Shown here: positions 63,535 to 64,000 of the stretch, piece by piece
How the letters are laid out: every line of letters begins with the position of its first letter
Numbering within the stretch: position 1 is the stretch's first letter
Origin: Bremerella sp. TYQ1
GTDB taxonomy: Bacteria > Planctomycetota > Planctomycetia > Pirellulales > Pirellulaceae
Direction: 5' to 3'
Length of the DNA stretch: 64,000 nucleotides
Assembly: GCF_020150455.1 (NCBI RefSeq)
Contig: NZ_CP083740.1
Location: 682,001 to 746,000, forward strand
Notes under the pieces: generated by a model
Database searches by the model: none
What the model was told of the DNA's origin: nothing
What the model saw: the letters and a program-made list of their open reading frames with translations, nothing else
Program-made: the position numbers and the translations under genes

Positions 63535-64000
63535 ATGCACAGAAGAAGAGGGTTTACGTTAGTCGAATTGCTGGTGGTGATCGCCATCATCGGCGTATTG
63601 ATCGCATTGTTGTTGCCGGCCGTGCAACAAGCGCGTGAAGCTGCGCGACGTATGAGCTGCTCAAACAACATGAAGCAAACCGGCTTGGCGCTTCACAACT
63701 ATCACGACACCTTTAATGTGATGCCTCCACAGTCCGCAAAAGGTGGTCATAGCGCGAACTGGTGGGTCTTTCTGCTTCCGTTTTGCGAGCAAGGCAGCGC
63801 CTACAATCAGTTGCAAATGAACGGCGGCGGTTTTTGGATGGGATCGACGTCAGCTGCAGCGATCAACAATAAAGATGTGCTCGACGGATTCGCTCCCGAC
63901 TACATGGTTTGTCCATCATCGCCGATGCCCACGTTTCTCACGAAGGCAAACTCAAATGGCGATACAGAGCAGATCGAGCCTTCCTACGTTGCCATTCTGG
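63535..64000 (+). CDS. DUF1559 prepilin-like protein 3 (3' partial)
   Basis: Runs off the window after 155 residues. Leader [13 protein letters not shown] is classic, followed by the stem and [20 protein letters not shown], then [16 protein letters not shown] and [15 protein letters not shown]. Ribosome site AAAGGA 10 bases before ATG. Likely a surface pseudopilin-like protein as for the other members. Confidence 0.93.
   Translation, partial: MHRRRGFTLVELLVVIAIIGVLIALLLPAVQQAREAARRMSCSNNMKQTGLALHNYHDTFNVMPPQSAKGGHSANWWVFLLPFCEQGSAYNQLQMNGGGFWMGSTSAAAINNKDVLDGFAPDYMVCPSSPMPTFLTKANSNGDTEQIEPSYVAIL

Noticed and set aside
1..64000. tRNA, rRNA, tmRNA, SRP RNA, riboswitch or transposase genes
   Set aside because: I looked in the intergenic regions and saw none; a covariance-model scan would be needed to exclude short RNAs.

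Overview
The window looks like a chromosomal segment of a planctomycete of the Pirellulaceae type (Blastopirellula/Bremerella/Rhodopirellula relatives). The evidence is four DUF1559-type proteins, three of them with the prepilin-like [15 protein letters not shown] start, plus SHD1, DUF1080, PepSY and EF-hand proteins, a Tat-exported Gfo/Idh/MocA protein, many ECF sigma factors with unusual partners, and a large MoxR/DUF58/VWA/BatA gene cluster. The sequence is moderately GC-rich. It carries no rRNA, tRNA, CRISPR array, transposase or phage genes that I can see.

Layout. 1-2.5 kb: the end of a Tad (tight adherence) pilus locus with a TadC-like membrane protein, a small exported protein and a TadD-like TPR protein. 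2.5-9.4 kb: a ceramidase-like hydrolase, an ECF sigma factor with a small zinc anti-sigma factor, an SHD1/zinc-ribbon protein with a strong promoter, an aldehyde dehydrogenase and a DUF1080 protein. 9.4-10.6 kb: a HTH protein with an unknown large C-terminal region. 10.9-24.3 kb: a seven-gene minus-strand operon encoding a secreted alpha/alpha-toroid protein, a BatA/VWA protein, a VWA/GATase-like membrane protein, a pair that looks like a split DUF4175-type protein (one half a 1,199-residue coiled coil), a MoxR ATPase and a DUF58 protein. 24.4-29.4 kb: an ECF sigma factor overlapping a 1,419-residue membrane-anchored protein that ends in a PQQ-like beta-propeller. 29.5-39.2 kb: mostly housekeeping or metabolic genes (Gfo/Idh/MocA oxidoreductase, mnmE, yidC with an inserted PDZ domain, two tandem metallophosphoesterases, tsaB, hemL).

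39.2-42.2 kb is an accessory islet of short unknown genes (an orphan SUKH-like protein, small membrane protein, coiled-coil protein) with dispersed palindromic repeats. 42.5-51 kb holds DUF1559 proteins, a PepSY membrane protein next to a six-EF-hand protein, an NHL propeller protein, a lipoprotein and several unknowns. 51-64 kb holds a HTH-SnoaL fusion, a tandem CCNNC metal-binding protein, a discoidin-like protein, a CASTOR/POLLUX-type channel, catalase, a GH43 glycosidase, a DinB protein, an acyl-CoA ligase and the start of another DUF1559 protein.

The best candidate for a little-described system is the 10.9-24.3 kb operon. AAA+ chaperone, VWA/MIDAS proteins, split DUF4175-like pair and secreted toroid together suggest an envelope-located assembly or surveillance machine. 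This is an inference from domain architecture and gene order, not a known function.
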